Of a DNA stretch of 10,869 bases, positions 5,439-10,869 are shown piece by piece; position 1 is the stretch's first letter, and each line of letters starts with the position of its first letter. The notes beneath the pieces were generated by a model. That model was not told the DNA's origin and made no database searches. It saw only the letters and a program-made list of their open reading frames with translations. A program made the translations under genes and the position numbers. Source of the DNA: an uncultured Prevotella sp. (GTDB taxonomy: Bacteria > Bacteroidota > Bacteroidia > Bacteroidales > Bacteroidaceae); assembly GCA_900314365.1 (NCBI GenBank), contig OMVH01000045.1:1-10869 (forward strand). The letters are read 5' to 3'.

Positions 5439-7601
5439 TCAGTCGCCTTCCTTTGCCAGCTCTGCCTCATGCTCAGCTATGAGCTTGTTCTGGATGTCGT
5501 TCGGAACAAGCTCGTAGCTTGAGAACTTTGTCGAGAACGAAGCGCGACCGCCAGTAAGGCTGCTCAGCGAGATTGAATAGTTGCTGAGTTCTTTCAAAGG
5601 AATCTTGGCTTGCAGCTTTTGATATCCAGCCTCGCTGTCCATTCCCATGATGAGGGCACGGCGTCCTTGCAGGTCGCTCATCACATCGCCCATATAGTCA
5701 GCGGGAACATAGACCTCAAGGTCGTAAATAGGCTCCAGAATTTTCGGTCCGGCATTCTTGAAGGCATCAGAGAAAGCCCGGCGTGCGGCCAATGTGAAGG
5801 AAAGCTCGTTGGAGTCGACAGGATGCATTTTGCCGTCGTAGACTACCACGCGGACATCACGGGCGTAGCTTCCTGTGAGCGGACCGTGCTCCATGCAGTC
5901 CATGACACCCTTGAGAATGGCAGGCATGAAGCGGGCATCAATGGCACCACCAACCACAGAATTGATAAAGACGAGCTTACCGCCCCACTGCAGGTCAATC
6001 TCTTCCTTTGACTTGACGTTCATCTTATACTCCTGCCCATTGAAATTGTAGGACACGGGATCGGGCATGCCTTCAGCATAAGGCTCGACGATGAGGTGCA
6101 CCTCACCAAACTGTCCGGCTCCACCACTCTGTTTCTTGTGACGGTATTCAGCCTTGGCCTTCTTGGTTATGGTCTCACGGTAAGGAATCTTCGGCTCCTC
6201 AAAGACAACGTTCAGTTTCTCGTTGTTCTCCAGACGCCACTTCAGGGTGCGAAGATGGAATTCGCCCTGCCCGTGAACAATAGTCTGACGCAGTTCCTTG
6301 CTCTGCTCCACCACCCAGGTCGGATCTTCCTGATGCATCTTCAGCAATGCGGCCATCACCTTCTCTGTGTCGGCCGGCACTACGGCCCTTATGGCACGCG
6401 AATACTTCGAGTTGGGATACTTGATAAAGTTGAATCTCCACTCACAGTCCTTTCCGTTGAGTGTGTTGCCCGTCTTGACATCCTTGAGTTTCACCGTACA
6501 GCCGATGTCGCCAGCATTCATCTCCTCAACAGGAATGCGGTTGGCTCCGGCGCAGGCATAAATCTGGCCGAGGCGCTCCTTACTTCCCCTGTCGGCATTG
6601 GTAAGGTCGTCGCCCACCTTGACTTTACCACTCATCACTTTGAAGTAAGACACTTCACCGATATGTGGTTCCATGCCCGTCTTGAAGAAGTAGAGACTCT
6701 CAGGACCCTTGCTGTCGGGAGCAACCTCCTCGCCGCGGGTGTTGTGTATCTTCGGCATCTCGCTCACGAAGGGCACCACGTTGCCGAGGAACTCCATCAG
6801 ACGCCGTACGCCCTTGTCTTGTGCAGCACACACGCAGAACACGGGGAAGATACTACGCGTGAGAAGTCCCTTACGGATTCCCTCACGCATCTCGTCCTCA
6901 GTAAGCGACTCGCTCTCAAAGAATTTCTCCATGAGCCCCTCGTCGTTTTCTGCTGCTGCCTCAACGAGAGCCTTGTGGAGTTCCATGGCCTTATCCATCT
7001 CCTCGGCGGGAATGTCCTCGATGATGGGCATACCTCCCTCGGGCTTCCAGCTGTACTTCTTCATAAGGAGCACGTCGATAATCTCATTGAAGTCGGGACC
7101 GGTCTTGACAGGATACTGTATTTCCACACACTTCGATCCATAGATGTCGCGCATGGAGTTCATCACATTGTCAAAGTCACACTTCTCGGAGTCGAGCTGA
7201 TTGACAAGGAAGATGACTGGCTTCTTGAGCTTCTCCGTGTAGCGGAATATGTTCTGCGTGCCTACCTCAGGGCCATACTGACCATTGATGAGAATCACGG
7301 CTTGGTCGGTGACGTTGAGGGCTGTGATGGCACCTCCCACGAAGTCGTCGGAGCCCGGACAGTCGATAATATTCAGCTTCTTATTGTTCCATTCCACATG
7401 GAATACCGTTGGGAAAACGGAGTAACCATATTCCTGCTCCACGGGGAAATAATCGCTCACGGTGTTATGCTGTTCCACCGTTCCGCGACGCTTGATGATA
7501 CCACTCCCGTAAAGCATTGATTCGGCAAGAGTGGTCTTGCCGGAACCCGCACTGCCAACCAAGGCAATGTTCTTGATTTCGTTCGTCTGATATACTCTCA
7601 T
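5439..7601 (-). CDS. fusA2: Elongation factor G paralogue (EF-G2 type) with degenerate GTPase centre
   Basis: A 720-residue translational GTPase-family protein with the full EF-G layout: G domain with G' insert (about 8-285), domain II (about 295-385), III (about 400-470, with VHGQGEFHL at 442-450), IV (about 473-600, with GGAGQFGEVHL and the tip YDGKMHPVDSNE including H593) and V (about 610-695). The P-loop is intact (GSAGSGKT, 16-23). G3 reads DCPGSDDF, so S84 replaces the catalytic His of DTPGHVDF; switch I has YGYSVFPT instead of RGITIT; G4 is NQLD rather than NKxD. In Bacteroides thetaiotaomicron an EF-G2 lacking GTPase activity supports translation and gut colonisation under carbon limitation, and this looks like its counterpart. 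It is not the housekeeping fusA. It starts at ATG 7601 with no clear ribosome site and a weak AAGTTTTG box at 7676-7683. It is divergent from hemW and ends in a strong terminator. Confidence 0.92.
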   Translation of the reverse strand: MRVYQTNEIKNIALVGSAGSGKTTLAESMLYGSGIIKRRGTVEQHNTVSDYFPVEQEYGYSVFPTVFHVEWNNKKLNIIDCPGSDDFVGGAITALNVTDQAVILINGQYGPEVGTQNIFRYTEKLKKPVIFLVNQLDSEKCDFDNVMNSMRDIYGSKCVEIQYPVKTGPDFNEIIDVLLMKKYSWKPEGGMPIIEDIPAEEMDKAMELHKALVEAAAENDEGLMEKFFESESLTEDEMREGIRKGLLTRSIFPVFCVCAAQDKGVRRLMEFLGNVVPFVSEMPKIHNTRGEEVAPDSKGPESLYFFKTGMEPHIGEVSYFKVMSGKVKVGDDLTNADRGSKERLGQIYACAGANRIPVEEMNAGDIGCTVKLKDVKTGNTLNGKDCEWRFNFIKYPNSKYSRAIRAVVPADTEKVMAALLKMHQEDPTWVVEQSKELRQTIVHGQGEFHLRTLKWRLENNEKLNVVFEEPKIPYRETITKKAKAEYRHKKQSGGAGQFGEVHLIVEPYAEGMPDPVSYNFNGQEYKMNVKSKEEIDLQWGGKLVFINSVVGGAIDARFMPAILKGVMDCMEHGPLTGSYARDVRVVVYDGKMHPVDSNELSFTLAARRAFSDAFKNAGPKILEPIYDLEVYVPADYMGDVMSDLQGRRALIMGMDSEAGYQKLQAKIPLKELSNYSISLSSLTGGRASFSTKFSSYELVPNDIQNKLIAEHEAELAKEGD

Positions 7602-7719
7602 AACAGTTATAGATTTAAAGTGTTGTACTTACTTTAAGGAAACGCCGTCTAAGGTAGACATTTTTCAAGAAAGGACAAAACTTTCGGCAAGATAACCTCT
7701 CAATTTTAAAACATATTAG

Positions 7720-7727
7720 TACTTTTG
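7720..7727 (+). promoter_or_regulatory. Bacteroidetes -7 box TACTTTTG upstream of hemW
   Basis: TACTTTTG is an exact match to TAnnTTTG and ends 25 bases before the hemW ATG at 7753, giving a short AT-rich leader of about 20 bases. No TTTG is seen 19-21 bases upstream, so the -33 element is weak. The position in a 151-base divergent intergenic region makes it a credible hemW promoter. Confidence 0.5.
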
Positions 7728-7752
7728 CAAGCGCTAAATCACTGTTATCACC

Positions 7753-8889
7753 ATGTCAGGGCTCTACATTCATCTGCCTTTCTGTGCCTCCCGGTGCATC
7801 TACTGTGGATTCTACAGCACCACCCTACCCTCTCTGCGCGACCGCTACATTGAGGCGGCCGGACGTGAGATGGCTCTTCGCAGGAGTTACCTCAATCCGA
7901 CCGACCCCTGCCTAAAAACCATCTACCTGGGTGGAGGCACACCAAGCCAGCTCAGCATAGGCCAGTTGCAACGCCTGTTCCACTACATTGAAGAGACTTG
8001 GTCCTTGGAGGCCGAGCAACTAAGCAGGATGGAGATAACGATGGAATGCAACCCCGACGACTTGACACCCGACTATGTTGAGGGACTGAGGAAACTTCCC
8101 GTCAACCGCATCAGCATGGGTATACAGACGTTCTCCGACAGCAGGCTGACCTTTCTGCACCGACGCCACACTGCCTCTGAGGCCACAGAAGCGGTGAGAC
8201 TATTGCAAGAAGCAGGATTCTCAAATATCAGTATCGATCTTATGTTCGGCTTTCCTGGAGAGACTGTTGAAGAATGGAAAGACGACTTGCGTAAGGCCCT
8301 TTCGCTCGGAGTACAGCACATCTCGGCCTACAGCTTGATGTATGAAGAGGGAACACCTCTCTACAGAATGCTCAAAGAGGGAAAAATAAAAGAGACCGAC
8401 GAAGAGACCAGCCTGGATATGTACCGAATGCTCATGGACGAGCTGGAAGCGACAGGATTCGAACACTATGAGATAAGCAACTTTGCACAGCCCGGATTCC
8501 GCAGCCGCCACAACAGCAGCTACTGGCAACAGACGCCCTACATTGGCATCGGTGCGGCAGCTCACTCCTATGACCTCAAGTCACGGCAATGGAACTGCTC
8601 CAGCATCAACCACTACATCGAAGCACTCGAAGCAGGAAAACTACCGCCCATGCAACGGGAGGAACTCGACGAGAGCACCCGCTACGACGACCTCGTCACC
8701 ACCGCGCTACGCACACGGGAAGGATTGTCCATTGAAAGTCTCTCACCCTACTACCGCCACTATCTTCTCAGTTGCGCCCAACCCTGGATAGAAAGCGGCA
8801 GGATGGAAATCAGCAAAGGCCACCTGCGCATCACTCGCAAAGGAATCTTTGTGAGCGATGACATCATGAGCGACCTCATGCACGTATAA
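7753..8889 (+). CDS. hemW: Radical-SAM heme chaperone HemW
   Basis: A 378-residue radical-SAM protein of the HemW (YggW) family, usual length. The [4Fe-4S] motif is C11-x3-C15-x2-C18 (CASRCIYC), followed by GF. The fourth nearby Cys that marks coproporphyrinogen dehydrogenase HemN is missing, so the frequent annotation as oxygen-independent coproporphyrinogen oxidase is unlikely. The SAM-binding GGGTPS is at 60-65 and MECNPDD at 97-103. The HemW signature HNSSYW, implicated in heme binding, is at 253-258, followed by YIGIGAAAHS. The C-terminal KGIFVSDDIMSDLM matches the typical end of the family. HemW binds heme and is thought to deliver it to respiratory enzymes. It starts at ATG 7753 near the -7 box at 7720, is divergent from fusA2, and converges with the next gene with 5 bases between stops. 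It appears to be a single-gene unit. Confidence 0.95.
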   Translation: MSGLYIHLPFCASRCIYCGFYSTTLPSLRDRYIEAAGREMALRRSYLNPTDPCLKTIYLGGGTPSQLSIGQLQRLFHYIEETWSLEAEQLSRMEITMECNPDDLTPDYVEGLRKLPVNRISMGIQTFSDSRLTFLHRRHTASEATEAVRLLQEAGFSNISIDLMFGFPGETVEEWKDDLRKALSLGVQHISAYSLMYEEGTPLYRMLKEGKIKETDEETSLDMYRMLMDELEATGFEHYEISNFAQPGFRSRHNSSYWQQTPYIGIGAAAHSYDLKSRQWNCSSINHYIEALEAGKLPPMQREELDESTRYDDLVTTALRTREGLSIESLSPYYRHYLLSCAQPWIESGRMEISKGHLRITRKGIFVSDDIMSDLMHV

Positions 8890-8894
8890 AAGTT

Positions 8895-9251
8895 TCAGAG
8901 CAGTCCTTCCAAAGATCCCTCTTCCTTATACCTATTATAATAATAGCTCTTGATGTCGTTGACGATGTCGCCCGTGCTGCGTTTCCCCGTGACATAGGGC
9001 TTCAACATCTCCCCGACACCCATGCACACAAAGATGATAACCACACTGCAAAAGAAATTCAGCATCTCGTTGTGCAGATAACCAGCCTGGGAGAAATAGA
9101 TTCCGGGCACCAACTCGAAGAGCAGCAGAAGCCAGTCGCCAGCCGTATTAAAGCTCCGGCTCGCCTTCAGCTCATCAGTGTACTTTTGTGGAGCCTTAGA
9201 GAGCAACTGCTTCTGATGCTGTTTCCAGAAATCCTCAAATTCCTTTTCCAT
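8895..9251 (-). CDS. Hypothetical membrane protein with two helices
   Basis: A 118-residue protein I do not recognise. A hydrophilic N-terminal stretch (about 1-36; MEKEFEDFWKQHQKQLLSKA) is predicted helical. Two hydrophobic segments follow at about 38-55 (DWLLLLFELVPGIYF) and 62-83 (LNFFCSVVIIFVCMGVGEML). A charged C-terminal tail (YVTGKRSTGDIVNDIKSYYY then NRYKEEG) ends the protein. Both termini are probably cytoplasmic. The ATG at 9251 has no clear ribosome site (AATAGGT just upstream). It lies 100 bases downstream of the nucleobase permease on the same strand with no strong terminator between, so it may be the second gene of that transcript. Codon use looks coding, with no sign of being a fragment. 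Function unknown. Confidence 0.75.
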   Translation of the reverse strand: MEKEFEDFWKQHQKQLLSKAPQKYTDELKASRSFNTAGDWLLLLFELVPGIYFSQAGYLHNEMLNFFCSVVIIFVCMGVGEMLKPYVTGKRSTGDIVNDIKSYYYNRYKEEGSLEGLL

Positions 9252-9351
9252 ACCTATTTAAATATAGTAGAAGACAACTCCACTGCTTTTTAAGCGCGGG
9301 CTCGAAATAGTATTCGACAGACCGACGGACCTTCTACCTCAAACAGCATGA

Positions 9352-10605
9352 TTACTTCTGATTCTCCTCGCTCACTGCTTCCTCCTCCTTGTCGTGCGGC
9401 AAAATAAGATTGAGCAGTACACCCACTACAGCGCTCAAGCCTATGCCACCAAGCGTGAAGCTACCGGCAGTGAGCACAGCACCACCGATACCAAGCGTCA
9501 GAGTAACGGCCATGATGATGGTGTTGCGTGTGAGCCCTACATTCACTTTATGCTGAATGAGATTCTGGATTCCGACATTGGAGATAGTACCGAAGAGCAA
9601 CAGCATGATTCCTCCAAGCACAGCCTGGGGAATAGCCTGCAAGAGTGCCGACAGCTTTCCAACAACCGAGAAGACGATAGCCGTGGCGGCAGCGATACGA
9701 ATGACCTGCGGACTGGTGACCTTCGTTATCGACATGGCTCCCGTAACCTCGGAGTAGGTAGTCACCGGAGGCCCGCCTAAGAAGGCTGCAAACAAGCAAG
9801 CCAGACCGTCGCCAAGCATCGTACGGTGGAGTCCGGGGTCTTTCACAAAGTCCTTACCGGCCACAGCTCCCACCACGTAGACGTCGCCAATATGCTCTAT
9901 CACGGGTGCTATGGCCACAGGTATCATATAGAGGAACGGCTCCCAACGGAATTGGGGAGCACTGAGATGAGCTATTGAGGATGGCAGTGAGAACCACGAG
10001 GCTGCGGCAACCTTTGAAAAGTCAACAGGCTCTACACCGAAGAGATGATAATGGCCAAAGAGCAATGCTGCCACAAAGCCCGCTGCGATGCCACAGACCA
10101 CGGGGACCAACTTCAGCAGACCGCGTCCGAGGATGAGAACGGCTATGGCAGTAGCAAGCGAAATGAAAGCAAGCATCCAGTTGGTCTTAGCCATATTGAC
10201 GGCAGAACCTGAGAGTGTCAAGCCTATGAGAATGATTACAGGACCTATGACAACGGGCGGAAAAAGCTTGTCAAGCACTCGCCTGCCTTGGAACATGATG
10301 AGAAGGCTCATGAGGAAGTAGACCAAAGCCACTCCGGCCATACCCGCCAAGGTTCCGGGCATACCCCAAAGACGGGAAGCCTCTATGATGGGTGCTATGA
10401 AGGCGAAGCTGGACCCGAGGAAGATGGGAACCTTGCCGCCGGTAACGAAATGGAAGATAAACGTGCCGAGGCCGGCGGTGAATAGAGCCGTCGCAGGGTC
10501 GAGACCTACGAGCAACGGAACGAGGACTGTAGCGCCAAAGGCCACAAAGAGGAATTGCACTCCCACAATACCTCTCCTCAAGGGTGTGGATTTTATAGTA
10601 TTCAT
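9352..10605 (-). CDS. uraA: NCS2-family nucleobase permease, uracil permease (UraA)-like
   Basis: A 417-residue polytopic inner-membrane transporter of the nucleobase:cation symporter 2 family, almost certainly proton-driven, with typical length and about 14 hydrophobic segments. Family motifs are GSSFAFIAP (64-72, half-helix TM3), PVIEHIGD (234-241, TM8, substrate-binding E237) and GGPPVTTYSEVTGAMSITK (278-295, TM10 with E286), matching E241 and E290 of Escherichia coli UraA. The residue four after E237 is D241, where UraA has His245; xanthine transporters carry Asp there, so specificity is less certain than the family. The C-terminus is charged (PHDKEEEAVSEENQK). ATG 10605 is the only sensible start: the next Met is far into the protein. 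A well-spaced -33/-7 promoter ends 8 bases upstream of it, implying a near-leaderless mRNA. The unknown membrane protein at 8895-9251 is probably co-transcribed. Uracil is the most likely substrate. Confidence 0.88.
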   Translation of the reverse strand: MNTIKSTPLRRGIVGVQFLFVAFGATVLVPLLVGLDPATALFTAGLGTFIFHFVTGGKVPIFLGSSFAFIAPIIEASRLWGMPGTLAGMAGVALVYFLMSLLIMFQGRRVLDKLFPPVVIGPVIILIGLTLSGSAVNMAKTNWMLAFISLATAIAVLILGRGLLKLVPVVCGIAAGFVAALLFGHYHLFGVEPVDFSKVAAASWFSLPSSIAHLSAPQFRWEPFLYMIPVAIAPVIEHIGDVYVVGAVAGKDFVKDPGLHRTMLGDGLACLFAAFLGGPPVTTYSEVTGAMSITKVTSPQVIRIAAATAIVFSVVGKLSALLQAIPQAVLGGIMLLLFGTISNVGIQNLIQHKVNVGLTRNTIIMAVTLTLGIGGAVLTAGSFTLGGIGLSAVVGVLLNLILPHDKEEEAVSEENQK

Positions 10606-10613
10606 TCAAAATG

Positions 10614-10644
10614 CAAAGATAGTGCAAACGAAAGGAACAGCAAA
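10614..10644 (-). promoter_or_regulatory. Full Bacteroidetes promoter (TTTG-N19-TATCTTTG) of the permease gene
   Basis: On the - strand, TTTG (10644-10641) is followed by exactly 19 bases and then TATCTTTG (10621-10614). This matches the Bacteroidetes consensus TTTG-N19-TAnnTTTG in both boxes and spacing, the best promoter in the window. The -7 box ends 8 bases before the permease ATG, so transcription should start only a few bases before, or at, the start codon. Confidence 0.8.
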
Positions 10645-10666
10645 GAAAAAGAGAACTTTTTCTTTG
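10641..10666. repeat. Perfect inverted repeat CAAAGAAAAAG / CTTTTTCTTTG overlapping the -33 box
   Basis: An 11-base perfect inverted repeat (10641-10651 and 10656-10666) with a 4-base AGAA spacer. Its inner-gene arm contains the -33 box of the permease promoter. The arms are A/T-rich, so the hairpin would be weak as a terminator for the gene ending at 10737, though that gene has no other candidate nearby. A repressor or activator site for permease expression is the alternative. Confidence 0.6.
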
Positions 10667-10736
10667 ATACTCCTACAGCACTTTCATTCAAAACAAAATG
10701 CAGTTAAGGAGGATACGTACCCCAGTCTCGCTCCGC

Positions 10737-10868
10737 TCAGCTGTTATGTGCATCTCTGATGAGATGCTCCTGACCGAATATTAGGTGCATGTCCTCAAAT
10801 ATCCACTGCAGGGCGCGGCCCTTGTGGCCGTCCGCATCCTTCGGGCAAACCAGTAATTCTACATACCT
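10737..10868 (-). CDS. C-terminal end of an unidentified protein (partial, runs off the window)
   Basis: The - strand frame from 10868 to a TGA at 10739-10737 is open for 43 codons: RYVELLVCPKDADGHKGRAL, QWIFEDMHLIFGQEHLIRDA, HNS. The mix of charged, aromatic and aliphatic residues looks like the end of a real globular protein rather than a chance frame, and the other - strand frame checked stops within about 25 codons. The gene would begin beyond the right edge. I do not recognise the family. It lies 130 bases upstream of the permease ATG on the same strand, but the permease has its own promoter in between, so it is probably a separate unit. Confidence 0.5.
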   Translation of the reverse strand, partial: RYVELLVCPKDADGHKGRALQWIFEDMHLIFGQEHLIRDAHNS

Positions 10869-10869
10869 T

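Noticed and set aside
6096..7520. A 474-codon open frame on the + strand, antisense to the EF-G paralogue
   Set aside because: It is a mirror of the strongly biased codon use of the - strand gene, which has unmistakable EF-G domains throughout. Its product is His/Leu-rich with no recognisable domain and no promoter.
7648..7660. Small inverted repeat GTCTA-AGG-TAGAC in the EF-G paralogue leader
   Set aside because: A 5-base stem is too short to be significant in a 150-base intergenic region; noted only in case it is conserved.
7753..8889. Annotation as coproporphyrinogen III dehydrogenase HemN
   Set aside because: The fourth Cys after CX3CX2C is absent and the HemW-specific HNxxYW signature is present.
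9295..9345. Possible terminator between the permease and the 118-residue protein gene
   Set aside because: Only a 5-base stem (TCGAA/TTCGA) with no T-run follows; it is not enough to call a terminator.
10750..10767. Hairpin GCATCTC-TGAT-GAGATGC as a terminator
   Set aside because: The 7-base stem has no T-run on either strand and lies inside the partial coding frame, where it encodes part of LIRDAH.

Overview
The window looks like a chromosomal segment from a Bacteroidales bacterium, most likely a Prevotella-type species. Three things support this: an RprX/RprY-like two-component pair in the Bacteroides order, a divergent second EF-G of the kind known from Bacteroides, and several matches to the Bacteroidetes primary-sigma -7 motif TAnnTTTG, with few recognisable Shine-Dalgarno sequences. 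The genus is an inference; no rRNA or marker gene is present.

Layout, left to right. (1) 1-417 holds no gene I can defend. It contains a G8 tract and a cluster of TCGGAA/TTCCGA inverted repeats. (2) 436-2875, + strand: two tandem paralogues of a membrane-anchored, LuxR/GerE-type HTH regulator, followed by a 68-residue two-helix membrane protein. The first paralogue is split by an apparent one-base deletion near 1110; the second is intact. (3) 2883-5242, - strand: a sensor histidine kinase (rprX-like, upstream) and an OmpR-type response regulator (rprY-like, downstream). (4) 5439-7601, - strand: an EF-G paralogue (EF-G2/FusA2 type) with a degenerate GTPase centre and a clear intrinsic terminator at 5367-5399. 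(5) 7753-8889, + strand: hemW, a radical-SAM heme chaperone, divergent from fusA2. (6) 8895-10605, - strand: an NCS2 nucleobase permease (uraA-like), which has the best promoter in the window, followed by an unknown two-helix membrane protein. (7) 10737-10868, - strand: the C-terminal end of a gene that runs off the window.

The genes form short transcription units rather than one operon. Convergent pairs (small membrane protein/rprY, hemW/8895 gene) end only 5-7 bases apart. One theme is envelope sensing and adaptation: two membrane-bound one-component regulators, a two-component system, and an EF-G paralogue linked in Bacteroides to translation under nutrient limitation. hemW and the permease look like ordinary metabolic genes.

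The most interesting items are the tandem six-helix LuxR-type membrane regulators with one frameshifted copy, the loss of the catalytic His in the EF-G paralogue, and a perfect inverted repeat overlapping the -33 box of the near-leaderless uraA transcript. I found no CRISPR array, tRNA, rRNA, insertion sequence or phage gene.
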